From contig JADZCM010000017.1 in the NCBI GenBank assembly GCA_020851555.1, positions 62,001 through 126,000 of the forward strand: DNA of 64,000 bases. The letters run 5' to 3'. Position numbers and translations under genes: made by a program. This DNA comes from Bryobacterales bacterium (GTDB lineage Bacteria; Acidobacteriota; Terriglobia; Bryobacterales; Bryobacteraceae). Under the pieces are notes generated by a model, which was not told the origin of the DNA, ran no database searches, and saw only the letters and a program-made list of their open reading frames with translations. Positions 43,780 to 53,420 of this stretch are shown here, piece after piece (within the stretch, counting starts at the first letter, position 1; the number at the start of each line of letters is the position of its first letter).

Positions 43780-44799
43780 TTACTTGTAGGTTTTCGAGAA
43801 GTTGTTGCGCGAATTGGTCACTGTGAAACTGCCGTCGCGCCGCGCCGACACCTTGATATAGTGCCCCGGGCAGTCCTGCGCCTTCATGTTGGCGAGGAAC
43901 TGCTCGGGCGGATTCAGTTCCGCTCCGGCCGTGACCGAGTAGTGTAGCTGCCAGACGTCCTGAAGACCGGGAGAACTGCGGAGCGCCTGTACCACGGCTG
44001 GGGAAACGCCTTTCCTCTCGCCGTTATTCACGATGGCCGCTTTGGGCCAGAGACCGTGCACCAGGGCCGGGTGGTTCGACCGGTCCAGGCCGTGGTGGCT
44101 CACCATGAACAGGTCCACGGCGCCGATCGGGTTGTTGGGGCACATCAGCTTGATCTCGGCCCATTGCAGCAGGTCTCCGAAATCGCCCATGCGGAACTTG
44201 CCGAACTGCCAGAGAGCGCCGATGGAGGCGGCATTGTCATCGTTGCGGATCGCTTCGGGCGCCACGGCGGGGCAGGCGGAATTGGGCTGTCCGGCGCCCG
44301 GCAGAGGCTTCGAAAGCACGGCTTCGTTGGAGGCGACCACGGAGATCGTCACGTCCTTGAAAGGAATCCGGTCTCCGGGCTTCACCGTCAGCCGCTTCTT
44401 CCCCGGCAGGAAGGCCACATAGGCGTCCGCCGCCTTGCGGTTGATGGGAGCCAGTTTCGGGTTGGGGAGCAGCGGCCCGTGGTCAACCAGCAACTTCGCG
44501 GGGTACTTGGCGTAGATGGAGGGGACGTTCCCCACATGGTCCACGTCGTAGTGAGTGATGAGGAACACGTCGAACTGCTTGATCCCGAGTTCGTCGGCGA
44601 CCGCGACGACCCTGCCCAGGTCGCGCGCATTTCCCATGCCGCCGTCGATCATCATGCTCTGTCCCGACGGGTTCTGAACGATCATGGCTTTGCCGCCCTC
44701 GACGTCGATCACGTAGATGTCGAGAGTGCCGGCGGCAGAAAACAGGCTGACGCCCGAAAAGGCCAGCATCAGGCTCATCACAAGCCAACGGTGTTTCAT
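43780..44799 (-). CDS. Exported metallo-beta-lactamase-fold hydrolase
   Basis: A 339-residue exported protein (leader LVMSLMLAFSGVSLFSAAG) with the metal motif ITHYDVDHVG (HxxxDH), then VDHGPLLPNP and MVSHHGLDRSN. This layout resembles the periplasmic MBL domain of ComEC-like proteins, but without the membrane channel. The substrate could be a phosphodiester or nucleic acid. ATG 44799 is preferred because GGAGGAGG precedes it; the frame extends to 44901 but lacks signals. It is on the same strand as, and 147 bases from, the next gene upstream. Confidence 0.82.
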   Translation of the reverse strand: MKHRWLVMSLMLAFSGVSLFSAAGTLDIYVIDVEGGKAMIVQNPSGQSMMIDGGMGNARDLGRVVAVADELGIKQFDVFLITHYDVDHVGNVPSIYAKYPAKLLVDHGPLLPNPKLAPINRKAADAYVAFLPGKKRLTVKPGDRIPFKDVTISVVASNEAVLSKPLPGAGQPNSACPAVAPEAIRNDDNAASIGALWQFGKFRMGDFGDLLQWAEIKLMCPNNPIGAVDLFMVSHHGLDRSNHPALVHGLWPKAAIVNNGERKGVSPAVVQALRSSPGLQDVWQLHYSVTAGAELNPPEQFLANMKAQDCPGHYIKVSARRDGSFTVTNSRNNFSKTYK

Positions 44800-44946
44800 T
44801 GGTCCTCCTCCGGAATTTCGGGAACTCATGTCCTTTGTCGCAGGTTTGCCGCGCCCGTTCAACTGGCCCGCCCGGCACTCTCCGTGCGCGTCGCGCGGCA
44901 ACCGTTCACAGAAAGCTGGCGCGCAGCCGCGGCAAGCCGTCCGGCT

Positions 44947-47193
44947 TCACCTCTTCACGGTGAGGTAGGCGTTGCCCTGAGTACGGAAGCTCTCGGCCTC
45001 GGCTTCGACCGGTTGGTCGCCGTCCGCCACATCCGGCACCACCACGTTCAACTGGTACAGCCCCGGAGAAATCAGGCCCGCCCACTTCACAACCGCCTCC
45101 ACGCCGCCGATCCGGACCAACGGGGGGCGGGCCAAAGGCGAGACCTCCGGGGAGACCTGCCCGGCGACGGCAGGCGGATTGGTCTGGCCGAAGCCGGTGC
45201 CGAACAGCAGCACTATACCGCCGGGCGCAACCGGCCGCGTGACCGCTCCCGCGATAAGGTTGGGCTTGCCGGCGTAGGTTCCGTCCGTATTCACCGCCGC
45301 CACGTATTTCCCTCCTTCCGCGCTCAGCATGAACAGGGCCGGCGAGAGCCTTGACAGGAGCGCCGGCACCGGGCTGCTCCTGCCGTGCGGAGCCACCACC
45401 TCCAAGGGAACCGTTCCGCCGCGCGAGTCGCCCGGGGCAATCACGTTGATCTGCGTGGGGCTTATGTAGGAGACATAGGCCGGCCGGCCGTCGATGAGCA
45501 CCGAAACCCCATCGAGTTGGATGGGCAGTTGGCCGTCCCAGAAGTCGCCGGAGTTCCAGCTACGGGTCGTGGCAGCCAGGTTAGTTCCTTGAATCGCGGT
45601 CCAGGTCAAGGCGGCCGTTCCGGGCAGCATACTTGCCGCGTTGCTCACTCGGGTCACTGCCGGAGCCGGCGCCGCCGCGGCCGTCACGGTGAGCGTCACC
45701 GGCAGGCTGCGGCTCCCCGCCAGCGGTCCGGCATCCACGGTCAGCGTGGCCCGGTAGACCCCGGCTTCCAGAGTCTCGGGATGCACCACCACGCGGATGC
45801 TGCCGAAACCCGTACCGGTTGCAGGCGAAACCTCCAACCATCCGGCGCCTTTCTGGTACGTCACCGACGCTCTCCAGTTCAGGATGCCGGCGCCGCTGTT
45901 CAGCACGTCTACGTCGTGCAGCCACCTGGCGGGGCTCAGGGCGGGTACGGTGAGTTCGAGGGGAGGCGCCCTGAGGGACAGGTGCGGGAAGTAGGCCGCG
46001 TCGCAGTCTCCCAGCGTGGAGCAATCCGAGGGCGGGGTTGCATCCAAGAAGCGGGGCACGGGCGCCGTTGAGGCGGCGGCGATGGTGGAGACGGGCGCGA
46101 AGGACACCGCGGCTACGGGGTTGCCGCTCGCGCCGCCGGACGGATTCAGATGGATGAAAGTCGGAAACTGGGCGCTCTCCCGAACAGCGAAATTAGAGTC
46201 CACAACTTCGTAAACCACGCTTCCGGCCCCATTGTGGAGTTCAACTTCACCGGCGCGGTCCAGCCACAGTCCTCCGGAAACCGGAGGCGGCATCGCCAGC
46301 GTCCCCCCGGCGCCGTCGCTGCCCGCGCCAAGCACACGGATCAAGAGCAGTGAACCCGCGGCGCTTACCTCGTAAAGACCACCCGAAGCGGGAAGCCCGA
46401 GATCTCCGCCCGAGGTGGGCTGGATGGTGCTCGAGCCGGCCACCGCATCCGGCACGAACAGGCGGGCATCCGCCGGAAAGCCGGTGTAAGAGACACGGAT
46501 CCGGGTTCCGGCGTCGGAGAACGCGTCCGCTTTTTGGAAAGCTTCCGTGAAGCCTTCGGTAAAGCGCGTGGAGAAGAACGGCGTCGCGGCAGCGAACAGG
46601 GCGGGCATGCTGATGGTTGCCGGCAGGTCCGCCCCGGCACACGGCACGATCCCGGGCGAGACCAACGCCAGAAGGCCGGTCCTGCTGGAGCCGAGGTTCA
46701 ACTGGGAGTTGTTGACCGTGGTGCCGCCCAGGGTGAAAGACAGCTTCACGGTGACCAGCAGGCCGGGCGCCAGCACGGTGGTATTCCCACGCACATGCGA
46801 GACGCGCAAGGCGACCCTCCCGTCCGCGGGCACGGTGAAGCTGATTCCCTGGAACAGGACTTCATTGGGCAAGCCCGGCCTGGCAGGCGCATCCGATGGC
46901 ACCGGTCCCGCGCCGGTATCTATCGCCAGAACGATTCCCGTGAAGAACGGGCCCGGCAGTTTGTTGGTGACCGGGACGCTGTAGGCGAGATTCAGTTCTC
47001 CCGTCACGGTGGCGCCGGCATTGCCGCCCGTACACGTCAGAAGGACGTCGCCCAGCGGTTCCGCCAGGCCCTCCGCCCGCGGCGTGGCGCCTCCGGCCGT
47101 GGCCGCGCAGGTGAGGCCGGATTGAGCGGAAGCCAAGGCGGCTGAAGCGAGCAGGCCCGCCATCAGAATTCCCGGAAGGTTGAATATCCTCAC
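44947..47193 (-). CDS. Large exported protein with Solibacter-type C-terminal domain (TIGR03437-like)
   Basis: A 748-residue exported protein with a signal peptide (FNLPGILMAGLLASAALASA). The central part is rich in immunoglobulin-like beta segments (ARWLHDVDVLNSGAGILNW, RVVVHPETLEAGVYRATLTV). The last 230 residues match the C-terminal domain widespread in Solibacter: YVSYISPTQINVIAPGD, FGTGFGQTNPP and KWAGLISPGLYQLNVVVP. Start is GTG with GGAGGGAG upstream and a TAGAAT further up. It is probably an exported surface or adhesion protein; no catalytic motif is seen. Confidence 0.85.
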   Translation of the reverse strand: MRIFNLPGILMAGLLASAALASAQSGLTCAATAGGATPRAEGLAEPLGDVLLTCTGGNAGATVTGELNLAYSVPVTNKLPGPFFTGIVLAIDTGAGPVPSDAPARPGLPNEVLFQGISFTVPADGRVALRVSHVRGNTTVLAPGLLVTVKLSFTLGGTTVNNSQLNLGSSRTGLLALVSPGIVPCAGADLPATISMPALFAAATPFFSTRFTEGFTEAFQKADAFSDAGTRIRVSYTGFPADARLFVPDAVAGSSTIQPTSGGDLGLPASGGLYEVSAAGSLLLIRVLGAGSDGAGGTLAMPPPVSGGLWLDRAGEVELHNGAGSVVYEVVDSNFAVRESAQFPTFIHLNPSGGASGNPVAAVSFAPVSTIAAASTAPVPRFLDATPPSDCSTLGDCDAAYFPHLSLRAPPLELTVPALSPARWLHDVDVLNSGAGILNWRASVTYQKGAGWLEVSPATGTGFGSIRVVVHPETLEAGVYRATLTVDAGPLAGSRSLPVTLTVTAAAAPAPAVTRVSNAASMLPGTAALTWTAIQGTNLAATTRSWNSGDFWDGQLPIQLDGVSVLIDGRPAYVSYISPTQINVIAPGDSRGGTVPLEVVAPHGRSSPVPALLSRLSPALFMLSAEGGKYVAAVNTDGTYAGKPNLIAGAVTRPVAPGGIVLLFGTGFGQTNPPAVAGQVSPEVSPLARPPLVRIGGVEAVVKWAGLISPGLYQLNVVVPDVADGDQPVEAEAESFRTQGNAYLTVKR

Positions 47194-47213
47194 GCGGCAC
47201 TCTCCCTCCGGCC

Positions 47214-47219
47214 ATTCTA
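47214..47219 (-). promoter_or_regulatory. Predicted -10 element (TAGAAT) of the Solibacter-type exported protein gene
   Basis: TAGAAT on the minus strand, 20 bases before the GTG at 47193, immediately followed by the GGAGGGAG ribosome site. Confidence 0.4.
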
Positions 47220-47304
47220 CTGCGGTAAGCCTTGCGACGAGCCGGCAGCTCGGGGAGGTGCATGCCTGCCTCCGCGAAAGATCTCCGCCGTCTTGCGCCG
47301 GCTC

Positions 47305-49332
47305 CTACCCGGAAGGGATGCGGCGCAGGTTCTTCCGCGCCAGTTCCCGGTAGATATCCGGCAGATCGAAGTGCGACAAGACCCCCGGCGCCATGCTGGA
47401 AAGCGGCAGAGAGTAGGCCTCCGCTTCGGCCATGGAGGCGTAGGAATCCAGGGCGCCCTTCAGGGTCACGCGGGTTGCGGCCGCCGAGAGCAGGGCGGCG
47501 AAGGCTGCCGGCGTCGCGCCTCTGCCGCGCCCCGCCAGGTGAATGGAGGAGTGGCCAAAGCCGGCCAGCCAGTCCAGGACGCGGAGAACGTCATGCGTCT
47601 TCATGCCAAGGTACGGCGCGTCCAGCATGATGGAGTGGATGGCGTAGAAGTAATCGCTCCCGTAAGCGTGGAAGAACGAGTCCTCATCGCAGGTGTTGGG
47701 CCGGGACTCTCCGATTCCGCGGACGTCGCAGGCGTAGAACGTCGCTTCCGGCTGGCCGTTCAGGAGTTCGGGAATGAGGGGCTCGTCGCGAAGTTCGGCG
47801 TCGGCCGATAGATCCGAGACGTACAGGATTGCGGGAGCGGTGGTGCGCGGCGGGCGCGCCAGGTGCTGCCCTTTCGAAAGGCGGTACACGAGCGCAAAGA
47901 CCCCGGCTTCCGTCTCAACCGCATAAGCCGTGGCGTAGGCGAGCGGATAGCGGCGGTTTCGCCTGGGGCGCAGGATGCGGTACTCCGGCGTTCCGGAGCG
48001 TGCCGGCAGGCGTAGAACCGTCTCCACCGCGCGGACGAGCGCCGCCGCGCCGGTGGCGCCCCGGCGCTTGGCCAGCGCTTCGGACTTCTCCCGGGTGAAG
48101 GCGTAGATAGGCTTGGAGCCGAGTTCGGCGACCTGGCCGTGGGGCGTGCACCACAGGGTCTCGTCCTTCTCGATGGTGAGCGCCGGTTCCTGGCGGACGT
48201 CACCCGCGCCCGTAACCCGGTGGAAGAAGCGATACATGGCCTCGCGGTTCTCTCTGGAATAGCCATGCTCGCCGGCTCCCAGGTACCGGTCCAGACGGTC
48301 CGCGGCGCCCAGCAACTCGTACAGCCGCTTCAGCCGCTGGTACGCCTCTTCGAAGCCGCGGGCGTCGAAGAAGTCGCGCTCCTGCCCCAGGAGGATGACC
48401 GGCTTGGGCGCCATGGCGGCCAGGAAATCGGCATGGTCAAGACCCAGGGCGAGGGCGCGAGGCGGACACTGCTCGGTATCGGCGGGCAATTCGTTCTCCA
48501 GGTTCCGCCGGAAGGTGGTGACGAAGCACGACGGCGCGGCCATGCTCCAGCGTTCATCCAGCCCGCAGAGCCAGGTGGTCATTGTGCCGCCGCCCGAGTT
48601 GCCGGTCACCCCGACCTGCCTGGGATCCACTTCGGGGCGGGTCAGCAGGTAGTCCAGTGCGCGTATGCCGTCCCAAGCCCGCCAGGCGCCGAAGAACTCT
48701 CCGGCCAGGAACTGCTGATTGCCGGCGTAGAGGTGTTCAGCCGTCCCCGTGCCGCGGCGAGGCTTCCAATTCCGGTCGACGTACTGGAGCCGTTCTCCCT
48801 GCCCGATTGGGTCGAACAGCAGCACGACATAGCCCAGCCGGGCAAGTCCCTGCGCAAACGACTGGTAGGTTTCGCCCGCCTTCCCGTTGTCGGTATGGCC
48901 GCAAGTTCCTACGACGCCGGGACAACGGGATCGCCGCCCCTTCGGCACATAGAGATTGGCGCTGACCAGGAAACCCGGCCGGCTCTCAAACAGAACGTTC
49001 TCGATGTTGTAGACATCACGTTCAACCGTTCTCACGACTCGGGCGTTGAGCGGCGTTTTCTCTGGGAAAGGCCCAAAGCAGGCGAGGATCTTCTCCCGTA
49101 CGGACCGCACGTAGGCTTCCGCGTCGCGGCGGGTTCTGAGGTTCTTCTGGGCCGCGAGATTGCGGTCCTCGGCCTCGCGAACCCGGCGCACGAAATACTC
49201 CTGGACGATCCGTGGAAAACGGTTCAGGGGTTGCAGAGCAGGGGCCGGCTGTTGGGAGACAGCAGCCTGCCGCGGCAACGCGGGGGAAGCCGAACCGAGT
49301 CCCGACACTAACAGGAAGTTGCGGCGATGCAT
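47305..49332 (-). CDS. Exported alpha/beta-hydrolase (acetyl xylan esterase-like), two-domain
   Basis: A 675-residue exported hydrolase. The first domain (about 40-370) contains LFDPIGQGERLQ, the nucleophile elbow GNSGGGTMTTWL, the acid region VILLGQERDFFDA and GEHGYSRENREAM with the likely catalytic His, as in acetyl xylan esterase-type enzymes. The second half (YATAYAVETEAGVFALVYRL, ACDVRGIGESRPN) looks like a second, degenerate hydrolase domain. The leader is short (RRNFLLVSGLGSA). It may remove acetyl or ester groups from plant polysaccharides; substrate not proven. Confidence 0.8.
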   Translation of the reverse strand: MHRRNFLLVSGLGSASPALPRQAAVSQQPAPALQPLNRFPRIVQEYFVRRVREAEDRNLAAQKNLRTRRDAEAYVRSVREKILACFGPFPEKTPLNARVVRTVERDVYNIENVLFESRPGFLVSANLYVPKGRRSRCPGVVGTCGHTDNGKAGETYQSFAQGLARLGYVVLLFDPIGQGERLQYVDRNWKPRRGTGTAEHLYAGNQQFLAGEFFGAWRAWDGIRALDYLLTRPEVDPRQVGVTGNSGGGTMTTWLCGLDERWSMAAPSCFVTTFRRNLENELPADTEQCPPRALALGLDHADFLAAMAPKPVILLGQERDFFDARGFEEAYQRLKRLYELLGAADRLDRYLGAGEHGYSRENREAMYRFFHRVTGAGDVRQEPALTIEKDETLWCTPHGQVAELGSKPIYAFTREKSEALAKRRGATGAAALVRAVETVLRLPARSGTPEYRILRPRRNRRYPLAYATAYAVETEAGVFALVYRLSKGQHLARPPRTTAPAILYVSDLSADAELRDEPLIPELLNGQPEATFYACDVRGIGESRPNTCDEDSFFHAYGSDYFYAIHSIMLDAPYLGMKTHDVLRVLDWLAGFGHSSIHLAGRGRGATPAAFAALLSAAATRVTLKGALDSYASMAEAEAYSLPLSSMAPGVLSHFDLPDIYRELARKNLRRIPSG

Positions 49333-49539
49333 GGCGTCAGCCTTTCTGAATTGAATGGGCGTCGATTCCCGTTCCAGACCCGGCTCCGAGCGGCGCGCCG
49401 CCCCCGCCGTCCTTGAACACGGGTGAGTTCCTGAAGATCGCCGGAGCGCGGCGGCAGCCCCCGGCCGGCAGGGCGTGTGTCAGTTCGCGGCGTGCTCCTC
49501 GCATATTCGATAGTAGCCCGGCGAATGCCGGAGATGCGG

Positions 49540-51759
49540 TCAGCGCACGATTTCGTACCACGGGGCCAGGGCCTGGCCGTCCGCCTGAAGGTGGATCCGG
49601 AACCCTCCGTCCGCCTTCTGCACGTCCGCGGCGGCGAGCTTCTCCAGCCGCGCGCCCGTTCCGTCCAGCGGATAGACCACGATCGCGTCCGCCGTGGTGC
49701 GCAGGAGGACGAAACACTCGACCCGCTCCATGTAGACCGGCGGAGCGCTTCCGCTCATGCCGCCGGAAGGCCGTGGGTTCGCCGCCGGCTCCGGCTCCAG
49801 GGTCCACCAGTCGGACGTCTGCCCGTACGGGATGAAGCGCTGCGGACGGGGCGGATCGCTTCCGCGCTGCGTTCCCACGGTGTAGCCGGGAACGGTGAGC
49901 AACATCCGCGCCGAGTCCCGGATTGGGCGCTGGTCGAGCGCCGTCACCAGCAGCGTGACGAAGCCCCGCGAGCCGGGCGCAAGCTCCACGTCGATCGCGC
50001 CGGCGGTCACTTTCCTCGCGCCGGTGAAGCCGAATACGCCCGCCGCCCCGGGAGCCTGGACGGTCATGGTTTTGGCGGCGGCGTCATACGTGATCTCGCC
50101 GGTGTCGCTGGTGACGGCGCCGGAGGTCTTCCGTGGCTGCCACTTCGCCTTGTCGTCGCGCGCCAGCCCCACGCGGTGCTGAAGCGCCAGCGCGGGATCG
50201 TACTCCATCAACTGCGCCAGCGCGGGGGCGATGCTTCCGTTGCGCCGCTCGCGCGTCAGTTGCAGCCGGACATCCAGCGAAACGGGGATCCGGAGAGCCT
50301 GCCGCGCCGGCTGAATGCCCTGGCGGAACAGCAGCGCGGATTGTCCCAGGCTGACGTCCTTGCTCCAGTCGCTGTTCAGGTCGAAACCGTTCGGCGTCCG
50401 CTCGTCCCAGTTGCGGTTGTGGGAGTAGGCGAAGTGCATGATGGAATCCCAGTCCTGAAACGCGCCGAACGCCGCCAGCGTAGGATCGATTTCGGCGGCC
50501 TGCCGGTTCGGCCAGGGCTGATTGAATTCACTGACCGTGTAGGGCTTCGACGTCTCCCGCGCCGCCGCCATGTTCAGCAACGTCGCCAGCCCCGAACCAA
50601 CCGACGAGCTGTCGCGGATGCGCCAGTCCCGCGTGTCCCAGCTCCGGTTGGGAAAGTTGTAGTGATCGATGTAGAAGTGGTTATCGTTGTACTCCAGGCC
50701 GGAGTGCGAATCCAGGTTGAGCAGTCCGCCGAAGCCCATCTGCGTCCCGGCCACCGGCACCAGGGCGTCCGTGTTCCGCTGCGCCTCCTCGCGCATCCGC
50801 CGCAGGTAGGACCGGTCGCAATCCACGAGGAACATCAGAAAATCGTTCACTCGCGCCTCCGGCGCAAGTTCCTTGTTGGTGACCAGCGCCACGGTGCCGG
50901 ACTCCAGCGCCTGTCCTTCGGCCAGTCCGCCCCACGCTTTGCTGAGCGAGGCCGTCTCCCGGTACTTGGCTCTCAGAAAAGCGTTCCACTGCCGCCGGAG
51001 TTCGGCGCCGTATTCGCCCACCGAGGTCCGGTCAAGGCTGCCGCGCTGCCAGGCGTCCACGACCGACGTTTCGTTGTCGATCTCGACCATCCCCAGCACG
51101 GCATCGTTCTTCAGGGCGAGCGCCTGGATGACCTTCCGGGTGAACTCCAGTTGCAGCTCCACCATGCGGGGGTAGTAGATGTGCAGCGGCTTGCTCTGCG
51201 TGGGAATGGCCGCTCCGTCGGGCATCGCCGGAACCTTGTCCACCGCCGGCCGGAAGGCGTATCCGACGTGCAGGTTCAGGTTGACGTAGATGCCTTCGGC
51301 TTTGAGCGCATCCAGGAAGTTGCGCAGCCTCGAAACCGCGACCGGGTTGAGCGTCGGGTACGGTCCGGTGGTCAGGATGCTCCTGGCCTGCTGCGGGTCG
51401 CTGTCGGGGGAAGAGTCCATGTGGTGCAGGCGGACGAGGTTGACGCCGAGCCGGCGCAGCCGCCGGGCGATGCGGACCGCGTCCTTCTCCTCGGGGAAGT
51501 TCCCGCTAAAGGCCAGGTTCACTCCGAACAGACGCAGACGTTCGTCGTCGCGGGTGCCCGGCTTGAGGTCCTTGCCCACCCGGTAGAAGTGGCCGTCGTG
51601 CACGACCAGCCGGTCGGCGGGGGTAAGCGGGCGGTTCAGGAAGCTGAAATCGGCCGCGCCCCCGAGGCGATCCAGATCGGCGAAGAACGTGTAGTAGCGG
51701 TCCTGCGCCAGACAGGGCAGGGTCGCTGCCGCCGCGCAGATGACCAGGAATGCTCGCAT
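49540..51759 (-). CDS. Exported glycoside hydrolase, GH5/GH39-like (clan GH-A)
   Basis: A 739-residue exported protein (leader AFLVICAAAATLPCLAQ). The TIM-barrel part has NLVRLHHMDS, VEIDNETSVVDA (acid/base Glu after Asn) and YTVSEFNQPWPN (nucleophile Glu), the clan GH-A arrangement. The C-terminal 200 residues are beta-rich (GFTGARKVTAGAIDVELAPG) and probably form an accessory sandwich. ATG 51759 is chosen because GGAGGAGG precedes it; an open upstream stretch is ignored. The polysaccharide target is unknown, but the neighbouring esterase supports a polysaccharide role. Confidence 0.85.
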   Translation of the reverse strand: MRAFLVICAAAATLPCLAQDRYYTFFADLDRLGGAADFSFLNRPLTPADRLVVHDGHFYRVGKDLKPGTRDDERLRLFGVNLAFSGNFPEEKDAVRIARRLRRLGVNLVRLHHMDSSPDSDPQQARSILTTGPYPTLNPVAVSRLRNFLDALKAEGIYVNLNLHVGYAFRPAVDKVPAMPDGAAIPTQSKPLHIYYPRMVELQLEFTRKVIQALALKNDAVLGMVEIDNETSVVDAWQRGSLDRTSVGEYGAELRRQWNAFLRAKYRETASLSKAWGGLAEGQALESGTVALVTNKELAPEARVNDFLMFLVDCDRSYLRRMREEAQRNTDALVPVAGTQMGFGGLLNLDSHSGLEYNDNHFYIDHYNFPNRSWDTRDWRIRDSSSVGSGLATLLNMAAARETSKPYTVSEFNQPWPNRQAAEIDPTLAAFGAFQDWDSIMHFAYSHNRNWDERTPNGFDLNSDWSKDVSLGQSALLFRQGIQPARQALRIPVSLDVRLQLTRERRNGSIAPALAQLMEYDPALALQHRVGLARDDKAKWQPRKTSGAVTSDTGEITYDAAAKTMTVQAPGAAGVFGFTGARKVTAGAIDVELAPGSRGFVTLLVTALDQRPIRDSARMLLTVPGYTVGTQRGSDPPRPQRFIPYGQTSDWWTLEPEPAANPRPSGGMSGSAPPVYMERVECFVLLRTTADAIVVYPLDGTGARLEKLAAADVQKADGGFRIHLQADGQALAPWYEIVR

Positions 51760-52107
51760 AAGGCCTCCTCCGGCGCCGGCCCTGTCAGCGGAAGCTCGAC
51801 GCCGTCCGCACGCCAACAAGGATGACACATCCGGCCGGCCCCGGTCGACCCTCGGCCGGGGGCCGATGGAGTTGCGCTGGAGGAGACGTAACGCCAAAAG
51901 GTGAGGCCTTCTCATTTCATCTCTTCGTTCAAGACATTGCCCATCTCGACGGAGGGCAAATCCCCCGCCGTGGTCAATGTCCTGAGTCAGCTCCGTTGGC
52001 CGGTTTTCAGGTGTACCTCAATGGCCGCTTTTTGGGTGTCCCCCGAGGATAGAAGAGAGTGGGAGTAGCACAGAAATCGTGGCAGGACCCCACGACAAGC
52101 GGCACGA
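51760..52107. other. Intergenic region with no convincing gene
   Basis: Besides the ribosome site of the glycoside hydrolase gene, this stretch holds only a short 25-base tandem repeat near 52000. Short open frames on the plus strand have no supporting signals. Confidence 0.6.
51998..52047 (+). repeat. Imperfect 25-bp tandem repeat (two units)
   Basis: Two adjacent 25-base units begin GGCCG-N-TTTT and share GGTGT at the same offset (51998-52022 and 52023-52047). Read as protein the units give FQV/GRF-type strings. It may be a relic of a longer repeat or a mobile element edge. Confidence 0.45.
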
Positions 52108-52437
52108 GTGACTCAGAAACACCCCCCATGCGACTTCACCAAAGCGCCGCGGTGCGGAGTGAAGACCAGGAGAGGCACAGCCCACCGCTCCCCAGCGATG
52201 CGCAACGGGTGGTGTCACCACCATGGTGGCCTGAGTACGGGGCCTAGGACCCCAGAAGGAATCGCGCATTCGGCAGGCACGATTGAAGCACGGGCGTTAT
52301 ACTCAGCAGGGCGTGTAGGGACGCCCAGAGGAACGGGCAGGTTGGCGCGAGTTGCGGCGCAACTTGGCGGAGTTGAGCGGCTTGGTGGACCGTTACCTCA
52401 ATGGCCTCCAGAGCCCTGCTTATGGGCTGAAGAATAG
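52108..52437 (+). CDS. HGGxSTG-motif small protein
   Basis: A 109-residue protein of a family often seen in accessory regions, marked by CGxKTRxGT, PAMxNGxC and HGGxSTGPxTPEG. Here the pattern is CGVKTRRGT (C16), PAMRNGWC (C36) and HHGGLSTGPRTPEG. The second cysteine usual after GTP is replaced by His (H26), which could still bind zinc. Function is unknown; a metal-stabilised nucleic-acid-binding role is a guess. The GTG start has no clear ribosome site. It converges with and overlaps the FkbM methyltransferase gene by 18 bases. Confidence 0.6.
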   Translation: MTQKHPPCDFTKAPRCGVKTRRGTAHRSPAMRNGWCHHHGGLSTGPRTPEGIAHSAGTIEARALYSAGRVGTPRGTGRLARVAAQLGGVERLGGPLPQWPPEPCLWAEE

Positions 52438-53400
52438 AGCGTGAGGAATGAGACGCCTGCCGTCTAGCTCACAGAAGCCGCAGACCTGTTGGTAGCCGTT
52501 GTACGCCTGACGGATGATCTCCGGCAGCACCACGGGGTCGTCTGGGCGATGGTAAGCATCCAGCATCAGCCGGGGCCGATACTTTCTGAGGGTCTCGCGT
52601 GCGCCCGCCAACGCCTCCCGCTCTGCGCCCTCGATGTCCATCTTGATGTAGTTCACACTTGCGAGGTGAAGCTCAACGACAAGGCTGTCGATCGTCGTGA
52701 CCTCGATCTCGACGGTCGGCCCGCTACTCTCCCCTATCACACTATTCCCGCCGGAATTAAGGTCCGATTCCCGCAAAAGGAGCTTTCCGGGGGTGCTCCA
52801 GACCCCTTTGCCCACCACGACCACGCGGCCGTCGGCGATTTCGTGCTCGAAGTTACGCCGGAAGCATTCCAGGTTGACCGGGTCTGGCTCAATGGCCACA
52901 ACCTTGGCAGCCCCGCGCTTCAGGGCAAAGTGCGTGAAGATGCCTACGTGCGCGCCGCAGTCAAGCGCAATGTCGCCGCGGCGGACCATTTCGTCAGGAT
53001 TTGTTGCTCCCACCGTTGTGTGCTCGGCGAGAAGATATGCGAGCAATTGATCGCCACTCCAGGCTTGGCCATCTCCACGCTTGATCCAGAAGTCCCTCTC
53101 GGGCGTCCGGAGAAGCTCAGTGCCAGTTACATTGTCTTCGCGGAGGATTGAGATTCGCGCGCGCATTCCGTCGTGTGTGTGCGCAAACGAACCGTTATCC
53201 TCCCAAGTGCGGAAGACATTAACCCAACTGCAATTGGGAGCGTCCCCGCGCAGCTTGGCATTCACAGCGGGCCACTGTCGCACCACAGAGTAGAACAACC
53301 AGCCGAGCAACAAGCCGCAACACACTGCCAGTGCGGTCCTTGTACCCCCCCGGCGTCCGCCTCGCGGCGTCTTGGTCTTGAAGGCGTCATCTTGGGGCAT
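52420..53400 (-). CDS. Membrane-anchored FkbM-family methyltransferase
   Basis: A 326-residue SAM-dependent methyltransferase of the FkbM type. A basic N-terminus and one membrane segment (ALAVCCGLLLGWLFYSVV, about 23-40) are followed by the SAM-binding DCGAHVGIFTHFAL, VVAIEPDPVNLECFRRN, VEVTTIDS-type beta strands and NYIKMDIEGAEREAL. FkbM enzymes O-methylate sugars or polyketides, so a surface glycan is a likely acceptor. It has a TAGAAT 14 bases before the ATG and no ribosome site. It lies in an accessory patch, isolated from other glycan genes. Confidence 0.87.
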   Translation of the reverse strand: MPQDDAFKTKTPRGGRRGGTRTALAVCCGLLLGWLFYSVVRQWPAVNAKLRGDAPNCSWVNVFRTWEDNGSFAHTHDGMRARISILREDNVTGTELLRTPERDFWIKRGDGQAWSGDQLLAYLLAEHTTVGATNPDEMVRRGDIALDCGAHVGIFTHFALKRGAAKVVAIEPDPVNLECFRRNFEHEIADGRVVVVGKGVWSTPGKLLLRESDLNSGGNSVIGESSGPTVEIEVTTIDSLVVELHLASVNYIKMDIEGAEREALAGARETLRKYRPRLMLDAYHRPDDPVVLPEIIRQAYNGYQQVCGFCELDGRRLIPHALFFSP

Positions 53401-53414
53401 ATTGGATTCTGTTT

Positions 53415-53420
53415 ATTCTA
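53415..53420 (-). promoter_or_regulatory. Predicted -10 element (TAGAAT) of the FkbM gene
   Basis: TAGAAT on the minus strand, 14 bases before the ATG at 53400; the short AT-rich leader has no Shine-Dalgarno. Confidence 0.4.

Noticed and set aside
49477..51825. Long open frame antisense to the glycoside hydrolase
   Set aside because: No motif; the minus-strand frame has a signal peptide, clan GH-A residues and a strong ribosome site.
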